From the NCBI RefSeq assembly GCF_009176725.1, contig NZ_AP020337.1, forward strand, positions 4,223,501-4,287,500: a DNA stretch of 64,000 nt, given 5' to 3'. Of this stretch, positions 40,578 through 48,461 are shown piece by piece. Numbering within the stretch: the first letter of the stretch is position 1; the number at the start of each line of letters is the position of its first letter. Source of the DNA: Pseudomonas sp. KUIN-1. GTDB taxonomy: Bacteria > Pseudomonadota > Gammaproteobacteria > Pseudomonadales > Pseudomonadaceae. A program made the position numbers and the translations under genes. The notes beneath the pieces are model-generated. The model was not told where the DNA came from, made no database searches, and worked only from the letters and a program-made list of their open reading frames with translations.

Positions 40578-41930
40578 TCAGACGGTTTTGGTGGTGTTCA
40601 CTGCAGCGCCTGGAGTCGGGCCTTCGGCAACGCCGAGGTCGTCTTCAGGGCGGGTTTCCAGAATGGCAGAGCCACCGGAAGCCAGCTCGGACTGCAGCTT
40701 GTCGGTGTCCAGCTCGCCGACCCACTTGGCAACCACAACGGTGGCAACAGCGTTACCGACCAGGTTGGTCAGGGCGCGGGCTTCGGACATGAAGCGGTCG
40801 ATACCCAGAATCAGCGCCAGACCAGCCACCGGCAGGTGGCCTACAGCCGACAGGGTCGCAGCCAGTACGATAAAGCCGCTACCGGTTACGCCGGCAGCAC
40901 CTTTGGACGACAGCAGCAGTACCAGCAGCAGGGTGATCTGATGCGTGATGTCCATGTGCGTGTTGGTCGCCTGAGCGATGAACACGGCGGCCATGGTCAG
41001 GTAGATCGACGTACCGTCCAGGTTGAACGAGTAGCCCGTCGGGATAACAAGACCGACCACAGACTTCTTGGCACCCAGGCGCTCCATCTTGATCAGCATG
41101 CGCGGCAGGGCCGATTCCGAAGAAGACGTACCCAGTACGATCAGCAGCTCTTCACGGATGTAGCGAATCAGCTTGAAGATGCTGAAGCCGTGAGCGCGGG
41201 CGATCGCGCCCAGTACAAACACGACGAACAGTGCGCAGGTGATGTAGAAGCAGATCATCAACTGACCCAGTTGCACCAGCGAGCTCACGCCGTAGGCACC
41301 GATGGTGAAGGCCATGGCACCGAACGCACCCAGCGGGGCCAGTTTCATGATCATGTTGATGATGTTGAACATCACGTGGGCGAAGCGATCGATGAAGTCC
41401 AGAACCGGCTTGCCGTAGGCACCCAGGCGATGCAGCGCGAAGCCGAAGATCACCGAGAACATCAGGACTTGCAGGATATCGCCGTTGGCAAACGCGCCGA
41501 CGATGGTGTTCGGAATCACGTTAAGGATGAAGCCGACGATACTCTGGTCCTGACCGGCAGTGACGTAGGCAGCGATCTTCGAAGCGTCGAGCGTGCTGAC
41601 GTCGATATTCATGCCGGCACCCGGCTGAACCACGTTGACCACGATCAGACCGATCAGCAGGGCGATGGTCGAAACGATCTCGAAATACAGCAGCGCATAA
41701 CCGCCGGTCTTGCCGACCGACTTCATGCTCTGCATGCCAGCGATACCACTGACGACGGTACAGAAGATGATCGGGGCAATAACCATCTTGATCAGTTTGA
41801 TGAACCCGTCACCCAGCGGTTTTAACGCCTTGCCGGTGTCCGGGTAGAAATGACCGATCAGGATACCGATGACAATCGCAACGATTACCTGAAAATAGAG
41901 GGATTTGTAGATGGGCTGACGAGTCGTCAT
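40578..41930 (-). CDS. dctA: C4-dicarboxylate:proton/sodium symporter
   Basis: 450 residues from ATG 41930 (MTTRQPIYKSLYFQ). DAACS-family features: IKLIKMVIAPIIFCTVV, a Ser-rich re-entrant loop (GTSSSESALPRM), the YSFNLDGTSIYLTMA motif, and SSKGAAGVTGSGFIVLAATL in the second re-entrant loop. Substrates are succinate, fumarate and malate. The leader has a near-perfect sigma-54 promoter at 42060-42075 and two dyads at 42153-42207, implying DctB/DctD-type control. The DctBD genes are not in the window. Confidence 0.96.
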   Translation of the reverse strand: MTTRQPIYKSLYFQVIVAIVIGILIGHFYPDTGKALKPLGDGFIKLIKMVIAPIIFCTVVSGIAGMQSMKSVGKTGGYALLYFEIVSTIALLIGLIVVNVVQPGAGMNIDVSTLDASKIAAYVTAGQDQSIVGFILNVIPNTIVGAFANGDILQVLMFSVIFGFALHRLGAYGKPVLDFIDRFAHVMFNIINMIMKLAPLGAFGAMAFTIGAYGVSSLVQLGQLMICFYITCALFVVFVLGAIARAHGFSIFKLIRYIREELLIVLGTSSSESALPRMLIKMERLGAKKSVVGLVIPTGYSFNLDGTSIYLTMAAVFIAQATNTHMDITHQITLLLVLLLSSKGAAGVTGSGFIVLAATLSAVGHLPVAGLALILGIDRFMSEARALTNLVGNAVATVVVAKWVGELDTDKLQSELASGGSAILETRPEDDLGVAEGPTPGAAVNTTKTV

Positions 41931-42059
41931 TGCAGTTTTCCTCAAGGGCGTCGTCGGGCATCTTCACCTGATGCACGCGAGCCTATAAAGCGCTAACCCT
42001 CCTGCACTGGAGGGATTTGTTTTGTCGAGCTGCGCAAGGCAGGTCTCTGCCATGTAGAT

Positions 42060-42075
42060 AGCAATACGCGTGCCA
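42060..42075 (-). promoter_or_regulatory. sigma-54 (-24/-12) promoter of dctA
   Basis: The minus strand reads TGGCACG, CGTA, TTGCT, the full RpoN consensus with the right 4-bp gap. Transcription would start near 42047, giving a leader of about 115 nt before dctA. Confidence 0.85.
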
Positions 42076-42152
42076 TGGAGTCATTTTGATATCAAACCCC
42101 CGCATTACAAGGCGCACACTGGTAACGGTAGTCGGGATTCAACAGGAGAGGT

Positions 42153-42166
42153 GGCGGTTTTCCGCC
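42153..42166. promoter_or_regulatory. upstream activator dyad, proximal
   Basis: GGCGG, TTTT, CCGCC centred about 90 bp upstream of the -24 element. It resembles DctD-type sites (core GCGGAAATCCGC in rhizobia) and its partner at 42194. Confidence 0.6.
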
Positions 42167-42193
42167 GTATGGTGGGAAAAATGGGCACACAGT

Positions 42194-42207
42194 GGCGGGT
42201 ATCCGCC
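42194..42207. promoter_or_regulatory. upstream activator dyad, distal
   Basis: GGCGG, GTAT, CCGCC, with the same arms and spacer length as the proximal dyad, 41 bp (about four helical turns) further upstream. Both are preceded by GT. Confidence 0.6.
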
Positions 42208-42236
42208 TTCTTTCGCCGGTGACGGGAGCGCTCGGT

Positions 42237-42302
42237 GACGCGCAGAGGTGTGACGCAGAGCGTCACGAACGGCATTCCCACGCCGGAGCGTGAGGAAGGA
42301 TA
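42237..42302. repeat. REP-like unit
   Basis: GTGACGCGCAGAGGTGTGACGCAGAGCGTCACGAACG and then CCCACGC with GGAGCGTGAGG, the GACGC family in inverted orientation, between the dctA regulatory region and the phoQ stop. Confidence 0.65.
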
Positions 42303-42324
42303 GGTGTCCGGGTGAACACGATCG

Positions 42325-43671
42325 TCACTGCGCCAGAAAATGAATCCTGAACGCCGCGCCGCCCAGCGGGGAATCGCCCAGCGTCAGTTGCGCGCCGTAG
42401 CTTTCGATAATGTCCTTGACCACCGCCAGGCCGATGCCTTGCCCGGGGTTCTGGCGGTCCAGCCGTTCGCCGCGTTCGAGAATGCGGGCACGCTGGCTCT
42501 GCGGGACGCCGGGGCCGTCGTCTTCGACGCACAGTTCATCGCCGGTCGTTGAACGCGTGAAGCTGACGCGCACTTCGCTCAGGCACAGCCGATAAGCGTT
42601 TTCCAGCAGGTTGCCGAGCATTTCCAGCAACGCGCCCTCTTCCATATGCACCTGGCAGTGCTCGGGCAGGTCCAGCGTGGCCTTCACCTGTTTGTCGCGA
42701 TACACCTTGTCCAGCGTGTTGCACAGGCTTTCGACCACGGGTCGCAGCATCACGTGATGCCGCACCAGACCGCTCTTGCGCAGGCTGGCCCGCTGCAGTT
42801 GATAGCCGATCTGCTGGCTCATGCGTTCGATCTGCGATTGCAGCACCCATGCCTGCTCGACATCCTCGGGGCGCTTGGCGATGTTCTCGCTTACGCCCTG
42901 CAAGACCGCAAGCGGGGTTTTCAGGCTATGCGCCAGGTCGTCCAGAGAGTCGCGGTAACGAATCCGCTGCTCGCGCTCGCTGCGCAACAGGCGGTTGAGC
43001 GAGTCGGTCAGGCGCAGCAGTTCGCTGGGGTGTTCTTCGCTGAGGCTGTCGCGCACACCGGCTTCCACCTGATCGAGTTCCTGGCTCAAGCCGCGCAAGG
43101 CCCGCAGCCCCCAGGTCAGGCCCATCCACAGCAACCCGAGCAGCACCGCCAGTGCTGCGCCAAAGCCCAGATAAAGCTTGCGGCGCAGACCGTCGATGGT
43201 TTCCTGATAGCCGCGCAACGGTTGCACGGCAACGATACTGAATGCGGCATTGCGCCCGCCGAGCAGCCGGATCTCGACGTCATAGACGAAATACTCATCG
43301 CCATTGATTTCCTTGATCTTGGTGAACTCGCTGCCCTGCCCGTCGTATTGCGGGCGGTAGTCGATGTTCTCGCCTTCGGTCGACAACGAGCGCCAGACCA
43401 TCTGCCCCTGGCGGTTATAGATGTAACCCAGCAGACGGCTGCCGGGCAGATTGAATTGTTCGCCCGGCAATACTGAGGGCATCAACAAATGGTCGTTTTC
43501 GACGCGAGCCGCCGAAATCATGGTGGTGACATCAGAAGCCAAGCGTTGCTCGATCGCTCCGCGCAGCGCCAGGCTGAACGCCCCCTGCAGAGCAGGCAGC
43601 ATCAGCAGCATGAAGATTACCGCCAGCGTGGCGGCGCCCAGCATCAGGCGCAGGCGAAGCGAACGAATCAC
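42325..43671 (-). CDS. phoQ: sensor histidine kinase PhoQ
   Basis: 448 residues. TM1 at about 10-32 and TM2 at about 172-192 flank a periplasmic sensor that contains LLGYIYNRQGQMVWRS and DYRPQYDGQGSEF. The kinase has DDLAHSLKTPLAVLQG (phospho-His), LGNLLENAYRLC (N box), VEDDGPGVP and GQGIGLAVV. It reads very like P. aeruginosa PhoQ throughout, which senses low divalent cations and controls lipid A and peptide resistance genes. It overlaps phoP by 4 bp. Confidence 0.93.
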   Translation of the reverse strand: MIRSLRLRLMLGAATLAVIFMLLMLPALQGAFSLALRGAIEQRLASDVTTMISAARVENDHLLMPSVLPGEQFNLPGSRLLGYIYNRQGQMVWRSLSTEGENIDYRPQYDGQGSEFTKIKEINGDEYFVYDVEIRLLGGRNAAFSIVAVQPLRGYQETIDGLRRKLYLGFGAALAVLLGLLWMGLTWGLRALRGLSQELDQVEAGVRDSLSEEHPSELLRLTDSLNRLLRSEREQRIRYRDSLDDLAHSLKTPLAVLQGVSENIAKRPEDVEQAWVLQSQIERMSQQIGYQLQRASLRKSGLVRHHVMLRPVVESLCNTLDKVYRDKQVKATLDLPEHCQVHMEEGALLEMLGNLLENAYRLCLSEVRVSFTRSTTGDELCVEDDGPGVPQSQRARILERGERLDRQNPGQGIGLAVVKDIIESYGAQLTLGDSPLGGAAFRIHFLAQ

Positions 43672-44345
43672 GTACAGCGCTCATTGAACAGATAGCCCAT
43701 GCCGCGCACGGTTTCGATAGGTTTGAAGGCCACGCTGCTGTCCAGTTTGCGACGCAGACGACCGACCAGCACTTCGATCACGTTCGGGTCGCGCTCGTCG
43801 TCATCAGGGTACAGCTGCTCCATCAGGCGCTCCTTGGGCACCACTTGCTGATGATGGAGCATCAGGTACTCAAGAATGCGGTATTCATAGGCCGTCAGCG
43901 CCAAGGGTTGCTCGGCCAGTGCCGCGTGCTTGCGATTGAGGTCCAGCAACAGCGGGCCTGCCGTGATGGTTGACTGAATGAAGCCGCTGGAACGCCGTAA
44001 CAAGGCGTTCAGCCGTGCCTCCAGCTCTTCGAACTGGAAGGGCTTGACTACGTAGTCGTCAGCCCCGGCCGCCAGGCCTTCGACCTTGTCCTGCCAATTG
44101 CCGCGCGCGGTCAGGATCAGGATCGGAAACGCCTTGCCTAGTGCGCGCAGCTGGCGAATCAGGTCCAGGCCGCCAATGCCCGGCAGGCCCAGGTCGATCA
44201 CCGCCAGGTCGTGATTGAATTGCGCGACCTGATACAACGCTTCTTCAGCGTTGGCCACCGCTTCCACCACATGCCCGGCTTCGGTCAGACGGGTTCGCAA
44301 GTGGTGGCGCAGCAGCGCTTCATCCTCAACTACCAACAACTTCAT
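43668..44345 (-). CDS. phoP: response regulator PhoP
   Basis: 225 residues of the OmpR/PhoB class: receiver with Asp51 in LAVIDLGLPGIGG and Lys101 in VVKPFQFEEL, then a winged-helix domain (LTAYEYRILEYLMLHHQQVVPKERL, EVLVGRLRRKLD, TVRGMGYLF). It pairs with PhoQ (overlapping genes) and is preceded 27 bp upstream by the small periplasmic gene. The operon promoter region carries an OmpR-type direct-repeat array (44785-44823), consistent with autoregulation. Confidence 0.94.
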   Translation of the reverse strand: MKLLVVEDEALLRHHLRTRLTEAGHVVEAVANAEEALYQVAQFNHDLAVIDLGLPGIGGLDLIRQLRALGKAFPILILTARGNWQDKVEGLAAGADDYVVKPFQFEELEARLNALLRRSSGFIQSTITAGPLLLDLNRKHAALAEQPLALTAYEYRILEYLMLHHQQVVPKERLMEQLYPDDDERDPNVIEVLVGRLRRKLDSSVAFKPIETVRGMGYLFNERCT

Positions 44346-44372
44346 GCAGCTCTCCCAGGCACAATCGCAGCC

Positions 44373-44723
44373 TCAAGACAAAGAATGAAACGACATCGTC
44401 GCATCAGTACTCAACAGGCGGGCGCTGACGGGCACGTGTTGTGTCACATCATAGCTGCCCAGCAGGATTTCGCGGCTGACAGGCGCACCATTGTGAGTGC
44501 CCGTCAGACTGCCGTAAACCGGTGGCGAATAAAGCGTCCCCACCGAGACGTTGGAATGCGCCTGCTCCCCGAGCGCGTGCCCCCAGCTGTTGGTATCGTC
44601 AAGCCTTTCGCTGGTCTTGCTGAACTCGATACGGGCCACGTCAAGCCGACCATCACCCGCCTGCACCGCAGCACTGCCACCCAGAAAAGCCAGGGCCAGG
44701 AAAAACTTGTTGAGATTCAACAT
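44373..44723 (-). CDS. secreted small protein heading the phoPQ operon, unknown function
   Basis: 116 residues from ATG 44723 (MLNLNKFFLALAFLGGSAAVQA), a clear signal peptide. The mature part, about 95 residues, begins GDGRLDVARIEFSKTSERLDD and includes NSWGHALGEQAHSN, TLYSPPVYGSLTG, EILLGSYDVTQHVP and ends MSFHSLS. There are no cysteines and no family that I recognise. In P. aeruginosa oprH occupies this first position; this protein is not a beta-barrel of OprH type. The gap to phoP is 27 bp, so it is probably co-transcribed and PhoP-controlled. Confidence 0.75.
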   Translation of the reverse strand: MLNLNKFFLALAFLGGSAAVQAGDGRLDVARIEFSKTSERLDDTNSWGHALGEQAHSNVSVGTLYSPPVYGSLTGTHNGAPVSREILLGSYDVTQHVPVSARLLSTDATMSFHSLS

Positions 44724-44784
44724 ATCGACTCCTTTTGCGCTCGGGGACGCTGTCAAGGTATGGGCCAACAGTAATCGCGCCGGG

Positions 44785-44823
44785 CTGAACCCCGACTGAA
44801 CACTGCATGAACCGGCGCTGAAC
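44785..44823 (-). promoter_or_regulatory. four tandem PhoP-type boxes at an 11-bp period
   Basis: On the minus strand GTTCAG, GTTCAT, GTTCAG, GTTCAG occur with 5-bp gaps. On the plus strand they begin at 44785, 44796, 44807 and 44818, an exact 11-bp register. OmpR-family regulators bind direct repeats of this size and spacing; enteric PhoP boxes are GTTTA-like with 5-bp gaps. The array lies 62 bp before the secreted-protein start and about 70 bp before the divergent dienelactone hydrolase. Confidence 0.7.
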
Positions 44824-44895
44824 AGTCATCCACACCCTGTGCAGCAGAATCGGCTATGGTTATTTGCCAACTCAAACATCAACAAGGAGCTGACC

Positions 44896-45684
44896 ATGCG
44901 TGTGTGGATTGCAATGATCATGATGGGCCTGACCGGCCTCGCCCAGGCGGCGATCAAGACCGAGCAGATCGATTACAAAAGTGCCGACGGCACCAAGCTG
45001 GTGGGCTATTACGCGTACGACGACGCGGTAAAAGGCCCGCGCCCTGGCGTCCTGGTGGTCCACGAGTGGTGGGGCCTGAATGACTACGCCAAGCGCCGCG
45101 CCCGCGATCTGGCTGCACTGGGTTACAGCGCAATGGCCATCGACATGTACGGCGAAGGCAAAAACACCGAGCACCCGAAAGACGCGATGGCCTTCATGCA
45201 GGCCGCGCTGAAGGACAGCGATGCCGCCGACAAGCGCTTTGACGCCGGGCTGGAGCAATTGAAGAAGCAGCCACAGACCGATCCGAAGAAGATCGCAGCG
45301 ATCGGTTACTGCTTCGGCGGCAAGATCGTGCTCGATGCGGCACGCCGCGGTGAACCACTGCTGGGCGTGGTGAGCTTCCACGGCGCACTGGTCACCAACA
45401 CTCCGGCTAAACCGGGCATCAAGGTGCCAATGCTGGTCGAACACGGCGCCAAGGACAGCATGGTCACCCCTGAAAACGTCACCGCCTTCAAGAAGGAAAT
45501 GGACGACGCCAAGGCCGACTACAAGTTCGTCAGCATCGACGGCGCCAAACACGGCTTCACCAACCCCGACGCCGACCGCCTGAGCCACGGCGAACACGGC
45601 GGCCCGGACATCGGCTACAGCAAATCCGCCGATGAGAGCTCCTGGGCGGACATGAAAGAGTTCTTCAAGAAGATATTTGGTTGA
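44896..45684 (+). CDS. secreted dienelactone hydrolase-family protein
   Basis: 262 residues from ATG 44896, with AAGGAG eight bases upstream. Signal peptide MRVWIAMIMMGLTGLAQA. Alpha/beta-hydrolase core: VLVVHEWWGLNDYAKRRARDLA, nucleophile Cys139 in IGYCFGGK (Cys in place of Ser is the DLH trait), LVEHGAKDSMVTPEN with the acid, and His in GAKHGFTNPDAD. The family hydrolyses dienelactones and related esters; a periplasmic version has no assigned substrate. Divergent from the phoPQ operon, so the box array may act on it too. Confidence 0.9.
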   Translation: MRVWIAMIMMGLTGLAQAAIKTEQIDYKSADGTKLVGYYAYDDAVKGPRPGVLVVHEWWGLNDYAKRRARDLAALGYSAMAIDMYGEGKNTEHPKDAMAFMQAALKDSDAADKRFDAGLEQLKKQPQTDPKKIAAIGYCFGGKIVLDAARRGEPLLGVVSFHGALVTNTPAKPGIKVPMLVEHGAKDSMVTPENVTAFKKEMDDAKADYKFVSIDGAKHGFTNPDADRLSHGEHGGPDIGYSKSADESSWADMKEFFKKIFG

Positions 45685-45689
45685 GTGTC

Positions 45690-46135
45690 GGATGCTCCTT
45701 CTACACGGAGCGTCGGCACGATAGTCGGGATCATCGTTCCTCACGCTCCAGCGTGGGAATGCAGTGCTCGACGCTCTGCGTCGCAAAAGAGGACGCAGAG
45801 CGTCCAGAAAGGCATGCGACGCGGAGCGCCGCACGATAATTACGATCATCGTTCCTCACGCTCCAGCGTGGGAATGCAGGTCTCGACGCTCTGCGTCGCA
45901 AAAGAGGACGCAGAGCGTCCGGAACGGCATGACGACGCGGAGCGCCGCACGATAGTTGCGATCATCGTTCCTCACGCTCCAGCGTGGGAATGCAGTGCTC
46001 GACGCTCTGCGTCGCAAAAGAGGACGCAGAGCGTCCAGAAAGGCATGCGACGCGGAGCGCCGCACGATAGTTGCGATCATCGTTCCGCACGCTCCAGCGT
46101 GGGAATGCAGTGCTCGACGCTCTGCGTCGCAACAA
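45690..46135. repeat. tandem array of four REP-family units, downstream of the RAYT
   Basis: Unit starts near 45699, then 45814, 45929 and 46045, a period of about 115-116 bp. Each carries GCACGATAG, ATCGTTCC, CACGCTCCAGCGTG, GACGCTCTGCGTC and GGACGCAGAGCGTCC. Units are nearly identical to those at 24941 and 46780. The array ends five bases before the stop codon of the RAYT gene. Confidence 0.92.
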
Positions 46136-46139
46136 TGCG

Positions 46140-46673
46140 TTAATACCAGCGCTGAATATCGATCAAACCGCGCTGCCCCTCATAATCGCGGGCGCTGGAG
46201 TATCTCCAGTGCTCACCGACATCCACATAACCTCTCTTTACCGGGTTATGGTGAATGTAATCGAGCTTCTGCCGCATCACCTTTTCATTCCACACAAGCT
46301 CGGCATGGGCTCCTTCCTGCCAGACCTGATAAACCCTGTCACTCTTGTGCAGGCGCTTGACGAACCGCAGACGCTCCAATGTGCTGTCGGCATTGGCGTT
46401 CTCAAGTGCTGCGATTATCTGTCGAGCCGTAAAAGACTTGAAACTACTCACACACTTGTCCAGAGCGGGCGCTTGGGCCACGAAGTGCAAATGGTTTTCC
46501 AGTACGACATACCCGAATAGCTGCAGTCCCTGATGAGCCTGTTGATAGCGCCAGGCATTGAACAGAATGTCTACCAGAACAGGCCGGGTAAAAAGCGGTA
46601 ACCACTCCACCACTGTGCAGGTCAGGAAGTGAGGCTTTTCAGGTTCGGTGATGGTGTATCTGCTTCGACCCAT
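46140..46673 (-). CDS. REP-associated tyrosine transposase (RAYT, TnpA_REP / Y1_Tnp family)
   Basis: 177 residues from ATG 46673 (MGRSRYTITEPEKPHFLTCTVV). HUH-like signature: the metal-binding His pair HLH at 61-63 in VVLENHLHFVAQ, and a candidate catalytic Tyr at 139 in KLDYIHHNPVKRGYV. The PHFLT start, VWQEGAHAELV and HWRYSSARDYEG are typical of RAYTs. It is intact and flanked by REP-family arrays on both sides. RAYTs are thought to bind and move REP/REPIN sequences and are usually single-copy, vertically kept genes. This is the likely partner of the GACGC family seen across the window (inference). Confidence 0.93.
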   Translation of the reverse strand: MGRSRYTITEPEKPHFLTCTVVEWLPLFTRPVLVDILFNAWRYQQAHQGLQLFGYVVLENHLHFVAQAPALDKCVSSFKSFTARQIIAALENANADSTLERLRFVKRLHKSDRVYQVWQEGAHAELVWNEKVMRQKLDYIHHNPVKRGYVDVGEHWRYSSARDYEGQRGLIDIQRWY

Positions 46674-46779
46674 GTGTTCATCCTTGAATCATCAGAGGCG
46701 CGAAAGGTACCTTCCGACCGAGTACGTGGAAATAATGAGAGTGTGACCAGTTTTTTTGCTCTGAATCGCCAAGAGGACG

Positions 46780-46957
46780 CAGAGCGTCCAGAAAGGCATG
46801 CGACGCGGAGCGACGCACGATAGTTGAGATGATCGTTCCGCACGCTCCAGCGTGGGAATGCAGGTCTCGACGCTCTGCGTCGCCGAGAGGACGCAGAGCG
46901 TCCAGAAAGGCCTGCGACGCGGAGCGCCGCACGATAGTTACTGCTAGTGCCCTTCCC
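46780..46957. repeat. REP-family units upstream of the RAYT
   Basis: About one and a half units: GGACGCAGAGCGTCC, GCACGATAGTTGAGATG, CACGCTCCAGCGTG, GACGCTCTGCGTCG, a second GGACGCAGAGCGTCC, and GCACGATAGTTACTG. Between here and the RAYT start (46674-46779) no gene is evident. Confidence 0.88.
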
Positions 46958-46988
46958 TCCAACCCGTTCCCCCGGCAAAATGCCGCCC

Positions 46989-47714
46989 ATGACTGAACTA
47001 TCCCACCTCCCCATCTGCTGCCCGGAACTGATCCGGCATTGGCCGCTGCCACAAGCCTTGCCGGGAGCAGTACTGGTGAGTGGACATTTTGATCCGCTCA
47101 AGCTGGCAGACGGCGACTTTCAGCGTTGTGAGCTGCAAATGCCGGCGAGCATTCAGCGCTCGGTGGCCAAGCGTCAGACTGAATTTCTCGCCGGTCGTCT
47201 CTGCGCACGCGAAGCCATGCGTCAGCTCGATGGCCGTCTGCACGTTCCTGCAGTGGGCGAAGACCGCGCGCCGGTGTGGCCCTCGGATGTCTGCGGTTCG
47301 ATCACTCACAGCACCGGCTGGGCCGCTGCCGTGGTTGCGCACAAGCAGCAGTGGCGCGGGTTGGGGCTGGACACGGAAAACCTGCTGAGCCATGACCGCG
47401 CCTCGCGGCTGGCCGGGGAAATTCTGACGGCGGCCGAGCTGGCAGAGATGGCGGCGGGTCCGGAAGATCAGATCGCACTGCGCGTGACCCTGACTTTTTC
47501 GATCAAGGAAGCGCTGTTCAAGGCGCTCTACCCCATCGTGCACAAGCGTTTCTATTTCGAAGACGCACAACTGCTGGAATGGTCCGCCGATGGCCACGCC
47601 CGGCTACAACTGCTGATCGACCTGTCCAGCGAGTGGCATGCGGGCAAGGAGCTGGACGGTCAGTTCAGTGTGCAGGACGATCACCTGTTGAGCCTGGTCG
47701 CCGTCGAAGGCTGA
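46989..47714 (+). CDS. pcpS: 4'-phosphopantetheinyl transferase (PcpS/EntD type)
   Basis: 241 residues from ATG 46989 (MTELSHLPICCPEL); ATG 46980 would add three residues, and neither has a strong ribosome site. Core motifs: RQTEFLAGRLCAREAM, WPSDVCGSITHSTGWAAAVV, GLGLDTENLL (magnesium-binding Asp and Glu) and FSIKEALFKALYP. It transfers phosphopantetheine from CoA to carrier domains of fatty-acid and peptide synthetases; in Pseudomonas one such enzyme serves both. It should activate the T domains of the NRPS at 56172-64000. Its stop abuts that of convergent fhuF. Confidence 0.92.
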   Translation: MTELSHLPICCPELIRHWPLPQALPGAVLVSGHFDPLKLADGDFQRCELQMPASIQRSVAKRQTEFLAGRLCAREAMRQLDGRLHVPAVGEDRAPVWPSDVCGSITHSTGWAAAVVAHKQQWRGLGLDTENLLSHDRASRLAGEILTAAELAEMAAGPEDQIALRVTLTFSIKEALFKALYPIVHKRFYFEDAQLLEWSADGHARLQLLIDLSSEWHAGKELDGQFSVQDDHLLSLVAVEG

Positions 47715-48461
47715 TCAGCCGGGCAGCGGACAATGCTCGCAACGCCCAACCCACTCGACCCGATGACTCAAACAGCACACACGCCGTTGCCTGCGTGGTT
47801 CACCACCTCGCGCCTGCGGCACATAACGCACGGTCTGAAACAGAGGATTGGTGCGCCCGTCCGGCCTTTTCTTCTCGCTTAACAGCGCCAGCCCCGCAGC
47901 CAGCGACGCATCACTGCAGGTAGCCAGCTGCGCAAGGCAGCCTTCCAGATAATCTCCGGCGCTGCTCCACAACACAGCAGCCGACAGTCCGCCATAAGCG
48001 CTCAGAGAAGTAATGAAGGGCTGCAGATTGTCATCGAGCAATCCGGCAAAGCGCTGAAACGGATCAACCGCAATACCCCGCCAGACGCTTCCCTCCCCTG
48101 CCAGCCTGATGCCGCTCGGCACCCCACGCTCATCCAGCGCCAACGCCACTTGCTCCAGCTGTAACGGCCAATGCCAGTCATGCACCAGGCTGGCCACCAG
48201 CACCGGCGGAATCAGTTGCATGAAGTAAAACTTGGCCCACTGCGACACCAGCACCGGCAATTGATCGGGCATCAGTTGCGGCCCGTAAACAGTCAGCAGT
48301 ATCTGATCAAGACGCTCGGGGCGCAGCAGATCAGGCAACGTCATCACCGGGCGCGGATCATCCGCCGTCAGCAAGGTCCGCCCGAACCGCGCAAATGGCC
48401 CGGCAAACAACGGCAAGCTCAACGCGGCACCTGCGTGCGCGGCCAGGACAGGCTGAAGCAC
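47715..48461 (-). CDS. fhuF: siderophore-iron reductase, FhuF family
   Basis: 248 residues from ATG 48461, overlapping the kinase gene by 43 bp; no better start was found. The C-terminus RRVCCLSHRVEWVGRCEHCPLPG carries the four cysteines (C-C-x10-C-x2-C) that bind the 2Fe-2S cluster of FhuF. The N-terminal part has the FhuF-like VSQWAKFYFMQLIPPVLVASLV. It reduces ferric siderophores in the cytoplasm. The overlap with a sensor-kinase gene is unusual for this family. Confidence 0.88.
   Translation of the reverse strand: MLQPVLAAHAGAALSLPLFAGPFARFGRTLLTADDPRPVMTLPDLLRPERLDQILLTVYGPQLMPDQLPVLVSQWAKFYFMQLIPPVLVASLVHDWHWPLQLEQVALALDERGVPSGIRLAGEGSVWRGIAVDPFQRFAGLLDDNLQPFITSLSAYGGLSAAVLWSSAGDYLEGCLAQLATCSDASLAAGLALLSEKKRPDGRTNPLFQTVRYVPQARGGEPRRQRRVCCLSHRVEWVGRCEHCPLPG

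Noticed and set aside
45685..46360. Open frames across the REP array next to the RAYT
   Set aside because: Same repeat artefact; the real gene here is the RAYT on the minus strand.
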